From Deltaproteobacteria bacterium IMCC39146 (GTDB lineage: Bacteria > Desulfobacterota > Desulfuromonadia > Desulfuromonadales > BM103), in NCBI GenBank assembly GCA_030005635.1, contig JARUHP010000006.1, positions 1 to 64,000 of the forward strand: DNA of 64,000 nt, in the 5' to 3' direction. Made by a program: the position numbers and the translations under genes. This document shows, one piece after another, positions 37,300-45,721 of this stretch. Within the stretch, counting starts at the first letter, position 1, and each line of letters opens with the position of its first letter. The notes below the pieces were generated by a model that saw only the letters and a list, made by a program, of their open reading frames with translations, was not told the origin of the DNA and did not search any database.

Positions 37300-38160
37300 A
37301 TGAGTGCGCCTCTGATGCCTGTCGAGTCTCTGCGCCAAATCAGTGCTTTTCACAAGGACCCGAAATTCGGTCGCTTGTTGCTTGTCTCTCTGCTCGTCCA
37401 CGGCCTGGTCTGGGTGGCCTTCACAGTTGACCTGTTCGGCACCAAGACCCGCCCCAAGCCACCAGTCTATTACGTTGATCTGATTCACCAGCCGGTGCTC
37501 AATCCACAGGCGGGACGACCCGATTCTCGTCCGGCGGAAAAGCCGAAAGCTGCAGAGGTTAAACGCACGGTCCAGACCGCTCCACCTGCAGCTCAGAAAA
37601 AGCCCAAGCCTGCCGTCAAGCCTTTGGTCAAACCGGTGCAGACCAGCAAACCCAAACCGACACCGAAACCAGTGCCTAAGCCGGCGGTCAAGTCAGATAC
37701 GCGTAATGAAAAGCAGGTACAGAGCGCCCTCGATGAGATTCGTGAGCGTCAAGCCCGTCAAGCTGAGCGCGATGCCATAAAGGACAAGATTGCCAAATTA
37801 AGCGCAGGTGCTGTCACCGTTGCAGCCGACGTGCCGGTGGGGATGCTTGACGGTACGGGTGATGAGGTGGGTATCAGTGCTCTTGCTTTTGTACAGGCGT
37901 TTATCCAGCAAAACTGGGCCCTTTCTCCTTATCTTCTGGATCAATCACGACTCCGTGATCTCGAAGCGAAAGCCACTCTGACCTATGCTGTGTCTGGAGA
38001 AATGATCCGTTACCGGATCAATACACCATCAGGAAATCAGCAGTTCGATGATTCGCTGAAAAGAGCAATCACCAAATCGAAACAGTTGCCGCAACCCTTG
38101 CCGAAACAGCTCGACCTGTCGGTTACCTTCAATCTTAAGGAAATGTCCCGGGGAAAATAA
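37300..38160 (+). CDS. tolA: TolA-like cell envelope protein
   Basis: A 286-residue protein with one N-terminal membrane helix (about 24-42), a long Pro/Lys-rich stretch (about 70-135), a short charged helix with EIRERQARQAERD, and a C-terminal TonB/TolA-type domain (ALAFVQAFIQQNWALSPYLL, then YRINTPSGNQQFDDSLKRAI). TolA transmits motor force from TolQR to Pal at the outer membrane. Central helix is much shorter than in E. coli TolA, as usual outside Enterobacteria. Confidence 0.9.
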   Translation: MSAPLMPVESLRQISAFHKDPKFGRLLLVSLLVHGLVWVAFTVDLFGTKTRPKPPVYYVDLIHQPVLNPQAGRPDSRPAEKPKAAEVKRTVQTAPPAAQKKPKPAVKPLVKPVQTSKPKPTPKPVPKPAVKSDTRNEKQVQSALDEIRERQARQAERDAIKDKIAKLSAGAVTVAADVPVGMLDGTGDEVGISALAFVQAFIQQNWALSPYLLDQSRLRDLEAKATLTYAVSGEMIRYRINTPSGNQQFDDSLKRAITKSKQLPQPLPKQLDLSVTFNLKEMSRGK

Positions 38161-38162
38161 GC

Positions 38163-39461
38163 ATGTTGATTCGCTGGTTTATAATTTGTCTCTTCTGTCT
38201 GGTTCTGCCTTGGTCGGTTTTGGCCGCCACGGAAATTGAAATCTCCTCGCCTGGCGAACAATCAATTCCCTTGGCCCTGACCCGCTTGCTGCCGCACAAG
38301 GGTCCGGAGTCAGCGCAGATCTCCGCGGAGTTTAACGAGGTCCTCGATGCCGACCTGGATCTTTCCGGACTTTTCCGGTTTGTTGACCCTGAAGCTTTTC
38401 TCGATGATGCTCAGCGTATCGGACTTTACAGCATCCAGGTTGATTTTCCACAGTGGCGATTACTCGGCAGTGAAACCCTGATCAAGGGAACCTATAAAAT
38501 TGAGGGTAATAAACTGACCATCGAGGCGCGCCTCTTTGATGTAGTCAACCGCAAACTCCTGAGCGGTAGACGCTATGTTGGCGAGGCCAAGGATGTGCGG
38601 CGAATGGCGCACGCCTTTGCCGACCTGGTGCTTAAGGAACTCACCGGTGAAGAGGGCCCTTTCAGCGCACGCATCGCCTATATCTCAGATTTGAGCGGAG
38701 ATAAAGAACTCTGGCTAATGGACGTCGATGGCAAGCGCCCGATTCGACTGACCGACCATCGTTCAATCGTACTCAACCCCGATTTCTCTCCTCGTGGCAA
38801 AGAGCTTCTATTTACCTCCTACCGGGCCAACAACCCCGATCTTTATCGCAAGGAAATTTACACCGGCAAAGAAGCCAAGATTTCTTACAAGCAGGGCCTC
38901 AACGTTGCCGGACGTATGTCTCCTACTGAGCGTGAAATTGCCCTGACACTCTCCAAGGACGGCAATCCGGAGATCTACCTGATCGGCACCACGGGTCGTA
39001 TACACAAGCGGATCACCGACAGCTGGGGAATAGACAGCGATCCCTCCTGGAGCCCCGATGGCAGCCAACTGGCGTTTGTCTCCAACCGGCAGGGCAACCC
39101 GCATATCTTTGTCGCCGATACCTTTACTGGGCAAGCTGCAAGGTTGACCACCCAGGGCAAGTATAATGCCACACCGGCCTGGGGCCCGAAGGGCGAGCGC
39201 ATTGCCTTTACGCGCCAGAGCGGCGGACAGTTCGACATCTACACGATCAATGTCGATGGAACTGACGAACGTCGGCTGAGCTTTGGTCCCGGTAACAGCG
39301 AACATCCACGCTGGAGTCCCGATGGCCGCTTCATTATCTATTCATCAGATAAGGGTGGTAATCGTGCAATCTACGTTATGCGCAACGACGGCACCGGTGC
39401 CAGACGCTTGACAAAGTTGGACAGCGATTGCCGCCACCCTGCCTGGTCGCCGCGTTGGTAA
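38163..39461 (+). CDS. tolB: Tol-Pal system beta-propeller protein TolB
   Basis: A 432-residue periplasmic protein. A signal peptide (about 1-21, ending VLAA) precedes the TolB N-terminal domain, then WD40-like repeats with characteristic blocks: SDLSGDKELWLMDVDG, PDFSPRGKELLFTSY, DPSWSPDGSQLAFVSN, HPRWSPDGRFIIYSSD, and HPAWSPRW at the end. TolB binds Pal. The gene starts 2 bp after tolA. Confidence 0.96.
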   Translation: MLIRWFIICLFCLVLPWSVLAATEIEISSPGEQSIPLALTRLLPHKGPESAQISAEFNEVLDADLDLSGLFRFVDPEAFLDDAQRIGLYSIQVDFPQWRLLGSETLIKGTYKIEGNKLTIEARLFDVVNRKLLSGRRYVGEAKDVRRMAHAFADLVLKELTGEEGPFSARIAYISDLSGDKELWLMDVDGKRPIRLTDHRSIVLNPDFSPRGKELLFTSYRANNPDLYRKEIYTGKEAKISYKQGLNVAGRMSPTEREIALTLSKDGNPEIYLIGTTGRIHKRITDSWGIDSDPSWSPDGSQLAFVSNRQGNPHIFVADTFTGQAARLTTQGKYNATPAWGPKGERIAFTRQSGGQFDIYTINVDGTDERRLSFGPGNSEHPRWSPDGRFIIYSSDKGGNRAIYVMRNDGTGARRLTKLDSDCRHPAWSPRW

Positions 39462-39544
39462 TGTAAGCAGCAGAAATTCTAAAGTTTATTTTGTAAGTGC
39501 TTCGTTGGTGATATGGGTTGTTTGCTGAAAGCAAAAGCAAGTGG

Positions 39545-39573
39545 TTGTTATTTCTGACCTAGCTCGTTATAAT
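39545..39573 (+). promoter_or_regulatory. Sigma70 promoter for pal
   Basis: TTGTTA, a 17-bp spacer and a perfect TATAAT lie 80 bp before the pal start. This suggests pal-cpoB can be expressed apart from tolQRAB. Confidence 0.65.
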
Positions 39574-39654
39574 GCGTGACTCGAAAAATTTAGTGAGCAT
39601 CGTGCCGTTTTAAATGAGATGCTATGACCCCTGTCTTAACTTAAGGAGCCCACC

Positions 39655-40182
39655 ATGAAAGCAATGCAAACCCTCAAATTTGTTCTGATCGTCCTCTTTC
39701 TCTGCAGCAGTCTCATCGGTTGTGCCAAGTCTACTCCCCAGATGGATCAAGAAGACGTTGGCAAGTCCGATATGACCCAGACCTCCGATGTCAAAGGTGC
39801 AGATGAAGGTTCCATGCAGGGTGAGGTTGTACCGACTCATACTCAAATCGCTGGTATGGAGCGTATCAGTTTTGACTTTGACCAGTTCACTCTTTCTGCC
39901 GAAGCACGCAACATTCTCGGAAATAACGCCAAGTATCTGCAGGCGAATAGTGGTACCAACGTTATCATCGAAGGTCACTGCGATGAGCGTGGTTCCGACG
40001 AGTACAACCTGGCCCTCGGTGAAAGCCGCGCCCTGGCTGCCAAGAGCTACCTGGTTTCCCTGGGCATCAGCGCCAAGCGTCTCTCGGTAATTTCCTACGG
40101 CGAAGAGAAGCCCCTGAGCAAAGGTACAGGCGAAAGTGCATGGGCTCAAAACCGTCGCGCAGAATTCAAAGCGATCAAGTAA
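39655..40182 (+). CDS. pal: Peptidoglycan-associated lipoprotein Pal
   Basis: A 175-residue lipoprotein. The signal peptide ends in LIGC (Cys at residue 23), followed by a polar linker and an OmpA-like domain from about residue 70. That domain has SFDFDQFTLS, the peptidoglycan-binding IIEGHCDERGSDEYNLALG, and ENRRAEF-like AQNRRAEFKAI at the end. Pal anchors the outer membrane to the cell wall and is the target of TolB and TolA. AAGGAG precedes the ATG. Confidence 0.96.
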   Translation: MKAMQTLKFVLIVLFLCSSLIGCAKSTPQMDQEDVGKSDMTQTSDVKGADEGSMQGEVVPTHTQIAGMERISFDFDQFTLSAEARNILGNNAKYLQANSGTNVIIEGHCDERGSDEYNLALGESRALAAKSYLVSLGISAKRLSVISYGEEKPLSKGTGESAWAQNRRAEFKAIK

Positions 40183-40224
40183 GCGTCCTCGCGTCATTAC
40201 TGATGCGTTTTTTGGAGTAGAGCC

Positions 40225-41073
40225 ATGTTTCGAATCTGTTTGCCGTTTTTTCTGATTGTCAGCATTCTGTTGAGCGGTTGCGTGGTCACAGAACAAGACC
40301 TGCAGATGCAGCGTGACCTGCTGGAGATGAAGCGGCGGCTTGGTGAAACGGAGCGTGCTCTCAAGGAATTGCAGGATGACGCCTCGGGCGGTGTGCGCGC
40401 TCATGTGGAAACCCTGGCACGTAACCAGGCCGATTTCCAGGCTGAGCTCGATGGCGTGCGGGTTGACCTGCAGTCGATACAAGGACAAACCGGTGACCAG
40501 GAGCGCGTTAACGAAGATATGCGACAGGACATGACTCTGCTTCGTGACGAGCTGAGTTTACAGATTGTCGATCATGAACAGCGTCTTAGCCTGCTGGAAG
40601 GGGGCGGGGGCGTTGATCTGCAAAAGCCGGTTACAGCATCGCCTCCGACGATCCTTGCGCAACCCGTTGTCAAACCGCAAGCAGCAACGCCAAGCGGTGA
40701 AAGTGCTCCCGAACTTTACGAGCGAGCGCTCAAAACGATTCGTGAACAGCGTGATTTTGTCGCCGGCCGTGAGATGATGGAGACCTTCCTCAAGCGGTAT
40801 CCAAAAGACGACCTGGCGGTTAACGCAGCTTACTGGATTGGCGAAACCTACTACGCGGAAAAGGCTTACGAACAGTCTATTCTGCAGTTTGAAGAAGTCA
40901 TTGAGACCTATGGCGAACATCCGAAGGTCGCTTCGGCTATGCTCAAACAGGCACTCGCCTTTGAGGCCAGTGGCGACAAGGCGACAGCGGAGCTCTTGCT
41001 GCAGAAGTTGATCAAGAGCTACCCACTCTCCGGTGAAGCAGAAAAAGCCAAAAAAACGTTACAGACCCCGTAA
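40225..41073 (+). CDS. cpoB: Cell division coordinator CpoB (YbgF)
   Basis: A 282-residue protein. The signal peptide ends in LSGC at Cys 15, which is a lipobox, so this form is likely a lipoprotein, unlike soluble E. coli CpoB. Residues about 20-125 are a coiled coil that trimerises in relatives. TPR repeats follow from about 165 (APELYERALKTIREQRD, AAYWIGETYYAEKAYEQSI, ASAMLKQALAFEASGDKATA). It coordinates peptidoglycan synthesis with outer-membrane constriction. Last gene of the Tol-Pal cluster. Confidence 0.9.
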   Translation: MFRICLPFFLIVSILLSGCVVTEQDLQMQRDLLEMKRRLGETERALKELQDDASGGVRAHVETLARNQADFQAELDGVRVDLQSIQGQTGDQERVNEDMRQDMTLLRDELSLQIVDHEQRLSLLEGGGGVDLQKPVTASPPTILAQPVVKPQAATPSGESAPELYERALKTIREQRDFVAGREMMETFLKRYPKDDLAVNAAYWIGETYYAEKAYEQSILQFEEVIETYGEHPKVASAMLKQALAFEASGDKATAELLLQKLIKSYPLSGEAEKAKKTLQTP

Positions 41074-41107
41074 AAGGGTGAGAAATTAGCAGCTCAGCAA
41101 AATATAG

Positions 41108-41137
41108 TTGACAACATAGTGCGGGTCAGTTTATAAG
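41108..41137 (+). promoter_or_regulatory. Promoter for the tRNA pair
   Basis: A perfect TTGACA (41108-41113) with TATAAG at 41132-41137 and an 18-bp spacer lies 12 bp before the first tRNA gene. Confidence 0.7.
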
Positions 41138-41148
41138 ACGCATCTCGT

Positions 41149-41224
41149 GTGCCGCTAGCTCAGTTGGTAGAGCATCTGACTTTTAATCAGATGGTCGTAG
41201 GTTCGATCCCTACGCGGCACACCA
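41149..41224 (+). tRNA. tRNA-Lys (anticodon TTT)
   Basis: 76 nt including an encoded CCA. Acceptor arms GTGCCGC/GCGGCAC pair perfectly. The D arm has GCTCAGTTGGTAGAGC, the anticodon loop is CTTTTAA within TCTGA/TCAGA, and the T arm has GTAGGTTCGATCCCTAC. Confidence 0.97.
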
Positions 41225-41280
41225 TTTTTAAAGCGTCGTACATTGCAGGAGCCTTTCCTGCTAGGTACTTGAGAACTTAA

Positions 41281-41358
41281 GTCCCTATCGTCTAGCCTGG
41301 CCCAGGACACCGCCCTTTCACGGCGGCGACTGGGGTTCAAATCCCCATGGGGACACCA
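41281..41358 (+). tRNA. tRNA-Glu (anticodon TTC)
   Basis: 78 nt including an encoded CCA. Acceptor arms GTCCCTA/TGGGGAC pair with one G-T pair. The anticodon loop is CTTTCAC within CCGCC/GGCGG, and the T arm has TGGGGTTCAAATCCCCA. It shares a transcript with the tRNA-Lys gene. Confidence 0.95.
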
Positions 41359-41366
41359 AAATGTTG

Positions 41367-41403
41367 AAAGCCCTTCTGTTGAAAAAGCAGAGGGGCTTTT
41401 TGC
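41367..41403 (+). terminator. Terminator of the tRNA operon
   Basis: AAAGCCC-TTCTG and CAGA-GGGGCTTT pair around TTGAAAAAG and are followed by a T run. Confidence 0.8.
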
Positions 41404-41918
41404 TTTTCAGCCTGCTGAACTTGGGAAAAGGGTTGCTCCAGGTTGGCTAGTGGAACCAAACCACAGGGGTCTAGCAGGGGAAACGACTGGGCGTCGCTGA
41501 GACGGCACGAGAAAGACCGATCTGTTCTTGGCCTACCATCTACCATAACCCTCTGCCTTGTCGGCTCCTGAGGCCCTTAGAGCTCCTTACCGCCGCATAC
41601 TGGGATTGGGGTCAAGTACGCCAGACAGAAAAACGCCAAGGAGAGTCTCCAGGGCGTTTTGTTGTTATCTTGCGGTTGCATTTACAGACGGTGTCCGAGA
41701 AACCACGCTCCTGACACCGTAAAAACTTTGGGCGACAGTCCCATCGCCCATTCTGCAAAGGTCCTGTTCACTTTGGTGTGTAGAACACTTTTTCGTTCAT
41801 TATTACAGCAGGAGTTCCTATATCAACTTAGGACTTCCAAGATACCTGCTTTCAATATTTGCCAGCAGAGCCTTAAAGTTTTAATCTTTCAGCCCCCCAA
41901 AGTAACTTCTGAAGATCC
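41404..41918. other. Intergenic region after the tRNA genes, no supported gene
   Basis: About 515 bp with no convincing coding frame. It holds a terminator-like hairpin (AAAACGCC/GGCGTTTT, 41629-41664, with an inner GGAGA/TCTCC) and an 8-bp inverted repeat ACGGTGTC/GACACCGT (41688-41720). Its position directly 3-prime of tRNA genes would suit a relic of an integrated element, but nothing identifies one. Confidence 0.4.
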
Positions 41919-41952
41919 ATAAAAAAAGGCCGGAGGAATCAATCCCCCGGCC
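41919..41952 (-). terminator. Rho-independent terminator after proX
   Basis: On the minus strand AGGCCGGGGG pairs with the CCTCCGGCCT side and is followed by TTTTTTAT. It lies just past the proX stop. Confidence 0.85.
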
Positions 41953-41974
41953 TGTCATGCTGATTGAGCTAAGC

Positions 41975-42994
41975 TTACATGGCTGTTTGGCGCGCGGTTG
42001 CGAGCCAACCGTTCCATTTTTCCTGGTTCTTGGTAATCCAATCCTTGACGTGCTTCTCAATATCCTTTTGTGATTTTTCGCCTTCCTGCATCTTGGTGTT
42101 CTGTTCGTTGATGTCACTGAGGGGCAGGGTAAAGACTTTGAAAAAAGCTTTCGCTGCAGGATTCGCGGCTAGGAATTCTTTATTAGCTACGATCTGGATA
42201 TCAGCAACCACGAAACCGAGCTTGATCGGATCGCTGACAGCGCCTTCAATTCCACTCACCGTCAGGCGATCAACCATCGGCTTTTGCGCTTCTGTGGGCT
42301 TGATCTCAGGGACATTCATCCAGACTACGTCTTCGCCTGGCTTGAACTTGAAAATCGTCCAGTTCGGAGCCCAGGTGTAAAAGAAGGCTGGCTGGCCGGA
42401 ATTGTAGCGGGCCAGGGCGTCAGCCATGCTTGCCGAGTAAGAGGCTTTGATGAGATTGATATCATCTTCAAGATCATAGACGTCCATATGATGGGCGATC
42501 GTACCCTCACAACCCCAACCTGCCGGGCAGGCAGTCAGATCAGCTTTACCGTCGCCATTAGCGTCGAAAGCTTCTTTGACTTCAGGGCGTTTGAAGTCCT
42601 CAATCGATTGAATGTTGAATTTTTCGACTTCTTTCTTGGACACCAGGTAGCCTTGCAGGCCGCCAGCCTTAACGACGTAGCCGATTTTTTCGGCCTTCTC
42701 GTCAAAATTCTTTGGTAGTTGGCCGTTATGGACGGGGAACCAGCCGTTGGTCCAGTAGTCGAGGTCGCCCAGCGCGAGTGATTGGTAGAAGAGAGGATTT
42801 GCCAGCTCTTTGGGTTTCTTGACATTGTAGCCAAGTTCTTTCAGGCCGGCGCTTACCAGGGCTTCCTGAAAGTAGCCTGTATTCCAGGTTGCGCGGGCAG
42901 GTTGAACTTTGATGCCTTTGCCGGGCTTTTGCTGGTCAGCTAAAGCTGGCATCGATAGAGCCAACATCAGTAGAACGAATAAAATGCGTTTCAT
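41975..42994 (-). CDS. proX: Glycine betaine/proline ABC transporter, binding protein ProX
   Basis: A 339-residue secreted binding protein starting MKRILFVLL at 42994 with AAGGAG upstream. The longer frame is rejected. The signal peptide ends at PALAD (about residue 20). The mature protein matches ProX, including QPARATWNTGYFQEAL, WFPVHNGQLPKNF, and the aromatic box region YTWAPNWTIFKFKPG. It delivers betaine or proline betaine to ProVW in the periplasm. Last gene of proV-proW-proX. Confidence 0.93.
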   Translation of the reverse strand: MKRILFVLLMLALSMPALADQQKPGKGIKVQPARATWNTGYFQEALVSAGLKELGYNVKKPKELANPLFYQSLALGDLDYWTNGWFPVHNGQLPKNFDEKAEKIGYVVKAGGLQGYLVSKKEVEKFNIQSIEDFKRPEVKEAFDANGDGKADLTACPAGWGCEGTIAHHMDVYDLEDDINLIKASYSASMADALARYNSGQPAFFYTWAPNWTIFKFKPGEDVVWMNVPEIKPTEAQKPMVDRLTVSGIEGAVSDPIKLGFVVADIQIVANKEFLAANPAAKAFFKVFTLPLSDINEQNTKMQEGEKSQKDIEKHVKDWITKNQEKWNGWLATARQTAM

Positions 42995-43031
42995 ACTTTT
43001 CTCCTTACTTACTTTGTAGGTGAAGACATCT

Positions 43032-43877
43032 TTAACGGTTACTCTTAGACATACCCTGGGTGATGCGATCAAGCACCATCGCCAGGAGAACAATCGATAA
43101 ACCACCAATGGTTGCCAGGCCGATCTCCAGGGTGTTCAAGCCTTGCACAACGGGGTTGCCAAGACCACCAGCACCGATCAGTGCTGCAATAACAACCATC
43201 GACAGTGCCATCATAATGGTCTGGTTAAGTCCCGCCATAACCGAGGGCATGGCGAGGGGGAACTGTACTTTGTGTAAAACCTGCCAGGGGGTGGCGCCAA
43301 AAGCGAGCGCAGCCTCAACCAGCTCGGGATGAACCTGGCGGATACCAAGGCTGGTTAAACGAATGATCGGTGGCAGGGCAAAGACGATGGTGGCGAGGAT
43401 GCCGGAGGCCGTACCAATGCTGAAGAGCATGACCACCGGAATCAGGTAGACAAAGGCCGGAGTGGTTTGCATGGCATCGAGGAAGGGACGCAAGAACATC
43501 TCGAAACGATCGCTGCGACCCGACATAATGCCAAGAGGAATCCCGACAACGGCGCAAAACAAGACTGCGCAGATGACCATTGCCAGTGTTGTCATGGTGT
43601 CTTCCCAAAGGCCGAGATAACCAACCAACAGGAACGAGAGAACAGTAAAAACGGTCACCCTTTTCCCTGCATAACGCCAGGCAGCAAAGGCAAAAAGGAG
43701 GATCACTACGAACGGTGGCAATATCGCAAAAAGCCATTCCAGGCCTTCCAGACTGAGCTCGACCGGTACTTTAAGCACCTGGAAAAATTCACGATAGTTG
43801 AGCACCGTCCAATCGACAGCGGTTTGGACCCATTCGTCGAGAGGGATCAATTGTTCATCAAAATTAAAAATTCGCAT
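43032..43877 (-). CDS. proW: Glycine betaine/proline ABC transporter, permease ProW
   Basis: A 281-residue permease with about six or seven membrane helices. The N-terminal cytosolic part (LIPLDEWVQTAVDWTVLNY) is typical of ProW. The EAA loop is EAALAFGATPWQVLHKVQFPLA near residue 190, and PLGIMSGRSDRFE and ALIGAGGLGNPVVQGL are family marks. It forms the membrane channel of the importer and lies between proV (5-bp gap) and proX. Confidence 0.95.
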   Translation of the reverse strand: MRIFNFDEQLIPLDEWVQTAVDWTVLNYREFFQVLKVPVELSLEGLEWLFAILPPFVVILLFAFAAWRYAGKRVTVFTVLSFLLVGYLGLWEDTMTTLAMVICAVLFCAVVGIPLGIMSGRSDRFEMFLRPFLDAMQTTPAFVYLIPVVMLFSIGTASGILATIVFALPPIIRLTSLGIRQVHPELVEAALAFGATPWQVLHKVQFPLAMPSVMAGLNQTIMMALSMVVIAALIGAGGLGNPVVQGLNTLEIGLATIGGLSIVLLAMVLDRITQGMSKSNR

Positions 43878-43882
43878 TATTC

Positions 43883-45130
43883 TTATTTCCCTCCGACTGA
43901 TTGATCAGTTGTCACTTCTGTTGTTTCTTGTTCGCTACGGTGCAGGGTGCGCAGAAAGAGATTCTTGGATACTGCGCCCAGATACTTATCGTTATCGCCG
44001 AGAATTGGTAACGGCCAGGGGTGACTTGCCACGTTGGGTAGGATGTCTTGCATCGAGTCGCCGGCTTGTGCTGTGACAACCCCGTCAATATAAGCGTTAG
44101 GGATCAAGTGAGGTTGTTTATCCTGATCGAGCATGTCTCGCAACGAGTCAGAGGAAACGATGCCCTTGAAGGTGCGGTTGGAGTCGACAACATAGCCGTA
44201 ATCTCGGTCATTCTTGATCAGCCTTTGTAACGCAACCCGCGGGCTCTTGCCGTCCGTGATCGGTATGGTCACCTGGTTATCGGTGGCAATGTCGCCGGCA
44301 GTAAGAATATTGGTCGGATCGACACCACGGAAGAAGGCACGCACGTAATCATCGGCCGGGTTCTGCAGAATCTCTTCCGGTGTACCGACCTGGACCACGT
44401 TGCCACCTTCCATGATGGCAATCCGGTCACCGATACGCATCGCTTCATCAAGGTCGTGGGAGATAAAGATGATCGTTCGCTTTGCTTTGGCTTGCAGCTT
44501 AAGAAGCTCGTCCTGCATTTCGGTGCGGATCAGCGGATCAAGTGCAGAGAAAGCCTCGTCCATCAACAGAATCTGTGGATCAACTGCCAGACCGCGAGCC
44601 AGGCCAACTCTCTGCTGCATGCCACCGGAGAGTTCATCCGGCATACTGCCTGCCCAAGCCTCCAGGCCAACCTGTTCCAACGCCTGCAAGGCCCGTGCTT
44701 CACGGGTTGTCTTGTCGATACCGTCCATCTCAAGGCCGAAGGCGGCATTCTGCAGCACCGTCATGTGCGGCATCAGTGCAAAAGATTGGAAAACCATACT
44801 CATTTTCTTACGCCGCATCTTGACCAATTCATCATTGGTCATACTGACGATATCTTCGCCATCGATCAATACCTGTCCAGCGGTCGGCTCGATCAAGCGG
44901 TTGATCATGCGCACCATGGTCGATTTCCCGGAACCGGAAAGGCCCATAATGACAAAAATTTCTCCAGTATAGATTTCGAAACTGGCACCCTGCACACCGA
45001 TCGTTGTTTCGGTCTTTTCAAAAATTGCTTCTTTATCCAAGCCTTGTTCAAGCAAGCCCATGGCTTTTTTCGGATGAGGACCGAAGATCTTGAACAGGTT
45101 TTTAACTGAGACTTTGATCTCTTGTGACAT
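43883..45130 (-). CDS. proV: Glycine betaine/proline ABC transporter, ATPase ProV
   Basis: A 415-residue ATPase starting MSQEIKVSV at 45130 with GGAG upstream, rather than the longer frame to 45241. It has Walker [10 protein letters not shown] near residue 62, the signature [16 protein letters not shown], Walker [15 protein letters not shown], and the switch His in FISHDLDEA. The C-terminal 120 residues form two CBS domains, which in OpuA/ProV sense ionic strength. First gene of proVWX, whose product raises cytosolic betaine under osmotic stress. Confidence 0.96.
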   Translation of the reverse strand: MSQEIKVSVKNLFKIFGPHPKKAMGLLEQGLDKEAIFEKTETTIGVQGASFEIYTGEIFVIMGLSGSGKSTMVRMINRLIEPTAGQVLIDGEDIVSMTNDELVKMRRKKMSMVFQSFALMPHMTVLQNAAFGLEMDGIDKTTREARALQALEQVGLEAWAGSMPDELSGGMQQRVGLARGLAVDPQILLMDEAFSALDPLIRTEMQDELLKLQAKAKRTIIFISHDLDEAMRIGDRIAIMEGGNVVQVGTPEEILQNPADDYVRAFFRGVDPTNILTAGDIATDNQVTIPITDGKSPRVALQRLIKNDRDYGYVVDSNRTFKGIVSSDSLRDMLDQDKQPHLIPNAYIDGVVTAQAGDSMQDILPNVASHPWPLPILGDNDKYLGAVSKNLFLRTLHRSEQETTEVTTDQSVGGK

Positions 45131-45303
45131 TTTTACTCCATGATACCAAGTACTTATTGGGTTTATTTGCGAAAAAAAACGGGGCATGGCTTGCAGGGAA
45201 TCAGACGTTAGACCAATGGCCACGACCAATAGAGAACGCACGGTAAGGTGGTCGTCTGCAATCAGCAGCGCCCCATAAATAACTATATCTTAATTTTATT
45301 TTT

Positions 45304-45477
45304 TTAAAAGACAGAGCGACCCGCGACTCGTTCTACCGGGAAAGCAGAATCAAGCGCAACTCTGTAAGGGAAGGCAATCTTCGAAGCATCACTCGGGGTG
45401 ATGTTCTTGACGATGGCCTTGCGGGACAAGGATGGAACACCCTGGCAGGGTGGCACCTTTATCTGCTCATAGTACAT
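45304..45477 (-). CDS. Candidate 57-residue small protein
   Basis: An ATG at 45477 opens a clean 57-codon frame starting MYYEQIKVPPCQGV and ending RSVF. The codon use is strongly GC-ending (GCC ATC GTC AAG AAC ATC ACC), as in the real genes here. It lies between nqrM and proV on the same strand, 37 bp downstream of the nqrM stop. No clear ribosome binding site is visible. An internal hairpin CACCCT-GCC-AGGGTG (45438-45452) might instead be a terminator stem for nqrM, but lacks a T run. The beginning faintly resembles the N-terminus of isocitrate dehydrogenase, then diverges, so a gene remnant is another option. Confidence 0.35.
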   Translation of the reverse strand: MYYEQIKVPPCQGVPSLSRKAIVKNITPSDASKIAFPYRVALDSAFPVERVAGRSVF

Positions 45478-45514
45478 TGATTAGCGCGCGAGGTCAAACG
45501 CGCAGGCCAGAAAG

Positions 45515-45721
45515 TTAAACCGATCGATCCTCTTCTTCACTGAGCAGATCGATTTTACTTTGGATGTTTGAGACAGTTTCTGATTTACACCGGCAATCAC
45601 GGCCGCTGCTGGGTGTCGGCGTTCAACCGCCCTTCAGCCCTCTGCGCTTGAGAAGCAGACCCGCTGCCAAGCCACTAAAGGCGAGTAAAAAAAGGACCAA
45701 TGTCGCTAAATAAACTTTCAT
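45515..45721 (-). CDS. nqrM: Na+-NQR maturation protein NqrM with in-frame UGA (probable selenocysteine)
   Basis: The ATG at 45719-45721 overlaps the apbE stop (ATGA). The frame encodes one N-terminal membrane helix (about residues 3-24, LATLVLFLLAFSGLAAGLLL), then KRRGLKGG, a TGA at 45623-45625 as codon 33, then TPTPSSGRDCRCKSE and a polar tail to TAA at 45515. Read through, the product is 68 residues, the usual NqrM (DUF539) length. In Vibrio the family has GSCGG here and, as I recall, Cys33 is the essential residue for Na+-NQR maturation, so UGA falls exactly there. Position after apbE repeats the Vibrio nqr operon order. The NqrM identity rests mainly on context, topology and length. Selenocysteine is inferred. 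Confidence 0.75.
45588..45608 (-). promoter_or_regulatory. Bacterial SECIS-like hairpin in nqrM
   Basis: On the minus strand, starting 14 nt after the UGA, CAGCGGC and GCCGGTG pair with one G-G mismatch around the 7-nt loop CGUGAUU. A short stem with a GU in the apical loop about 20 nt after UGA is the expected geometry of a bacterial SECIS element. Confidence 0.5.

Noticed and set aside
41659-41922. 87-codon plus-strand frame in the post-tRNA gap
   Set aside because: It starts inside a terminator-like hairpin, has no ribosome binding site, and its composition is not protein-like.
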